64,000 bases of DNA from Bdellovibrionia bacterium. Lineage in GTDB: Bacteria; Bdellovibrionota; Bdellovibrionia; Bdellovibrionales; JAGQZY01. The stretch is taken from positions 62,001 through 126,000 of the forward strand of contig JAUHWH010000008.1 of NCBI GenBank assembly GCA_030424715.1. The letters run 5' to 3'. The position numbers and the translations under genes are program-made. The notes beneath the pieces were generated by a model. That model did not search any database. It saw only the letters and a program-made list of their open reading frames with translations, and was not told the origin of the DNA. Shown piece after piece: positions 63,309 to 64,000 of the stretch (positions within the stretch are counted from its first letter, which is position 1; each line of letters opens with the position of its first letter).

Positions 63309-64000
63309 CAGAATCCTTCTTCTTGGGTGAGCGAATTTTAATTTTAAACTGTCCACTGTTGATTTCAAACAAGCCGCGGTCATCAACCGAAACGCCGCCA
63401 TCGCTTTCTGGCTCCGCAACGTCTTCATCCGGACTTTCGATTGCAGAGATCGTCTGCTCCTCTTTGAAACTAAACTCTTTCATCTTGAATTGCTCGATGA
63501 CATCGTCAAAAGACACCGACGGCTCCTCGTCTTCGTCGCGCGTCGCAGAGGAGATATCGATGGGCTCTAGGTCAGAAAACTGGGCCATCATAGCCGGGTC
63601 GGTTTCACTATCATCAATCTCGATACGTTTGAGCTCATCAACCAAGGGTAACACCTCGGGGGTGGCTGGCACTGTATTATCGACCGGCTTGGCCAAATCC
63701 ACCGACAAGCAAAAACCTTGCTTCGCCACCGTTAATGCGTCACCAAACAACCAAGATGCATAGGCGATAATGCCATCGATGCCCTCCATCGACCCATCGG
63801 TTTGGGCGAGCAAAGACAAATCTGTGCCCGAAGGAAAGTGAGAGGTTCGAGTGTCGACATAGATTAATTGAAAGGTGTCAGCCTGTTCAACCAGTTGAAT
63901 CTGGATTTCCTTTTCGGTTTCAGTCTCGAGGGCTAGAACGGAGTTCCCGATCAGTCGCTTGATAAAATCACTCACATGCTGGGGAGAACAGGTCACGCTT
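63295..64000 (-). CDS. Acidic hypothetical protein (continues past right edge)
   Basis: The frame is open to the window edge, so the start may lie outside; the first track codon is a GTG at 63996. At least 233 aa are visible. An N-terminal alpha/beta part (ALETETEKEIQIQLVEQADTFQLIYVDTRTSHFPSG) is followed by an acidic region (DSETDPAMMAQFSDLEPIDIS, RDEDEEPS) and a basic end (KIKIRSPKKKDSD). It overlaps the degenerate GGDEF gene, so the two are co-expressed. Family unknown. Confidence 0.6.
   Translation of the reverse strand, partial: SVTCSPQHVSDFIKRLIGNSVLALETETEKEIQIQLVEQADTFQLIYVDTRTSHFPSGTDLSLLAQTDGSMEGIDGIIAYASWLFGDALTVAKQGFCLSVDLAKPVDNTVPATPEVLPLVDELKRIEIDDSETDPAMMAQFSDLEPIDISSATRDEDEEPSVSFDDVIEQFKMKEFSFKEEQTISAIESPDEDVAEPESDGGVSVDDRGLFEINSGQFKIKIRSPKKKDSDVNR

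Noticed and set aside
1-64000. tRNA, rRNA or CRISPR features
   Set aside because: No TPsiC-like arms, rRNA stretches or regularly spaced repeats with unique spacers were found by eye.

Overview
This window looks like part of a chromosome from a Gram-negative, flagellated bacterium, probably of the Bdellovibrionota (Bdellovibrio-like) lineage. That placement is an inference from gene content and cannot be proved here. The grounds are a single-copy-type flagellin, a fused NuoCD, many secreted proteases and lipoproteins, an HNH endonuclease of a common Bdellovibrio type, GYF_2/PilZ proteins, and a long lysine-rich H1-like protein. I see no rRNA, tRNA, CRISPR array or insertion sequence.

Region 1-7.9 kb. 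After the start of a secreted protein cut by the window edge comes coaD. A minus-strand operon follows: riboflavin synthase (ribE), a DHBP synthase with a decayed GTP cyclohydrolase II domain (RibBX type), lumazine synthase (ribH), then an NtrY-like sensor kinase and an NtrX-like regulator. The regulator has lost the sigma-54 contact loop. A secreted esterase-like hydrolase follows.

Region 7.9-27.8 kb. This holds clpB, a small Cys-rich protein, an alpha/beta hydrolase, flagellin, the H1-like protein, a small secreted Cys protein, a sigma-54 activator divergent from a Xer-type recombinase, and a HAD phosphatase. Next is a FecR-domain secreted protein followed by a TPR/beta-barrel outer membrane protein. 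Then come recO-mgtE-flippase (minus strand), a UDP-xylose pathway pair (ugd-uxs), an unknown protein and a lipoprotein.

Region 27.8-31.4 kb is an AT-rich accessory patch with two unknown proteins and an HNH endonuclease. A 909-aa lipoprotein and a 36-bp tandem repeat come next.

Region 34.4-40.5 kb is a complex I operon that encodes only the peripheral arm (nuoB-CD-E-F-G-I). No nuoA or membrane-arm genes are present.

Region 40.6-49.6 kb carries secreted or regulatory genes: a lysozyme-like lipoprotein, two subtilases, a GYF-GYF-PilZ protein, a HAD protein, a Nudix hydrolase, an RsmI-like methylase, a bacterioferritin and a kinase-fold secreted protein. An apparent outer-membrane-protein remnant lies between the RsmI-like gene and the second subtilase.

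Region 49.6-59.2 kb is one tightly packed minus-strand operon: alr-mlaE-mlaF-mlaD-purH-(GYF/TPR)-(secreted unknown)-yhaM-cysE. At 59.4-64 kb there is a hybrid histidine kinase, a protein with degenerate receiver and GGDEF domains, and an acidic protein cut by the right edge.

The most notable unexplained signals are: strong FliA (sigma-28) promoter matches in front of the FecR gene and the hybrid kinase, which would place both in the flagellar regulon; the FecR/TPR-barrel pair; several signalling or enzyme domains that have lost their defining residues (NtrX-like, RibBX, GGDEF-like, kinase-like); and a MlaD with a C-terminal region that looks like outer-membrane beta structure.
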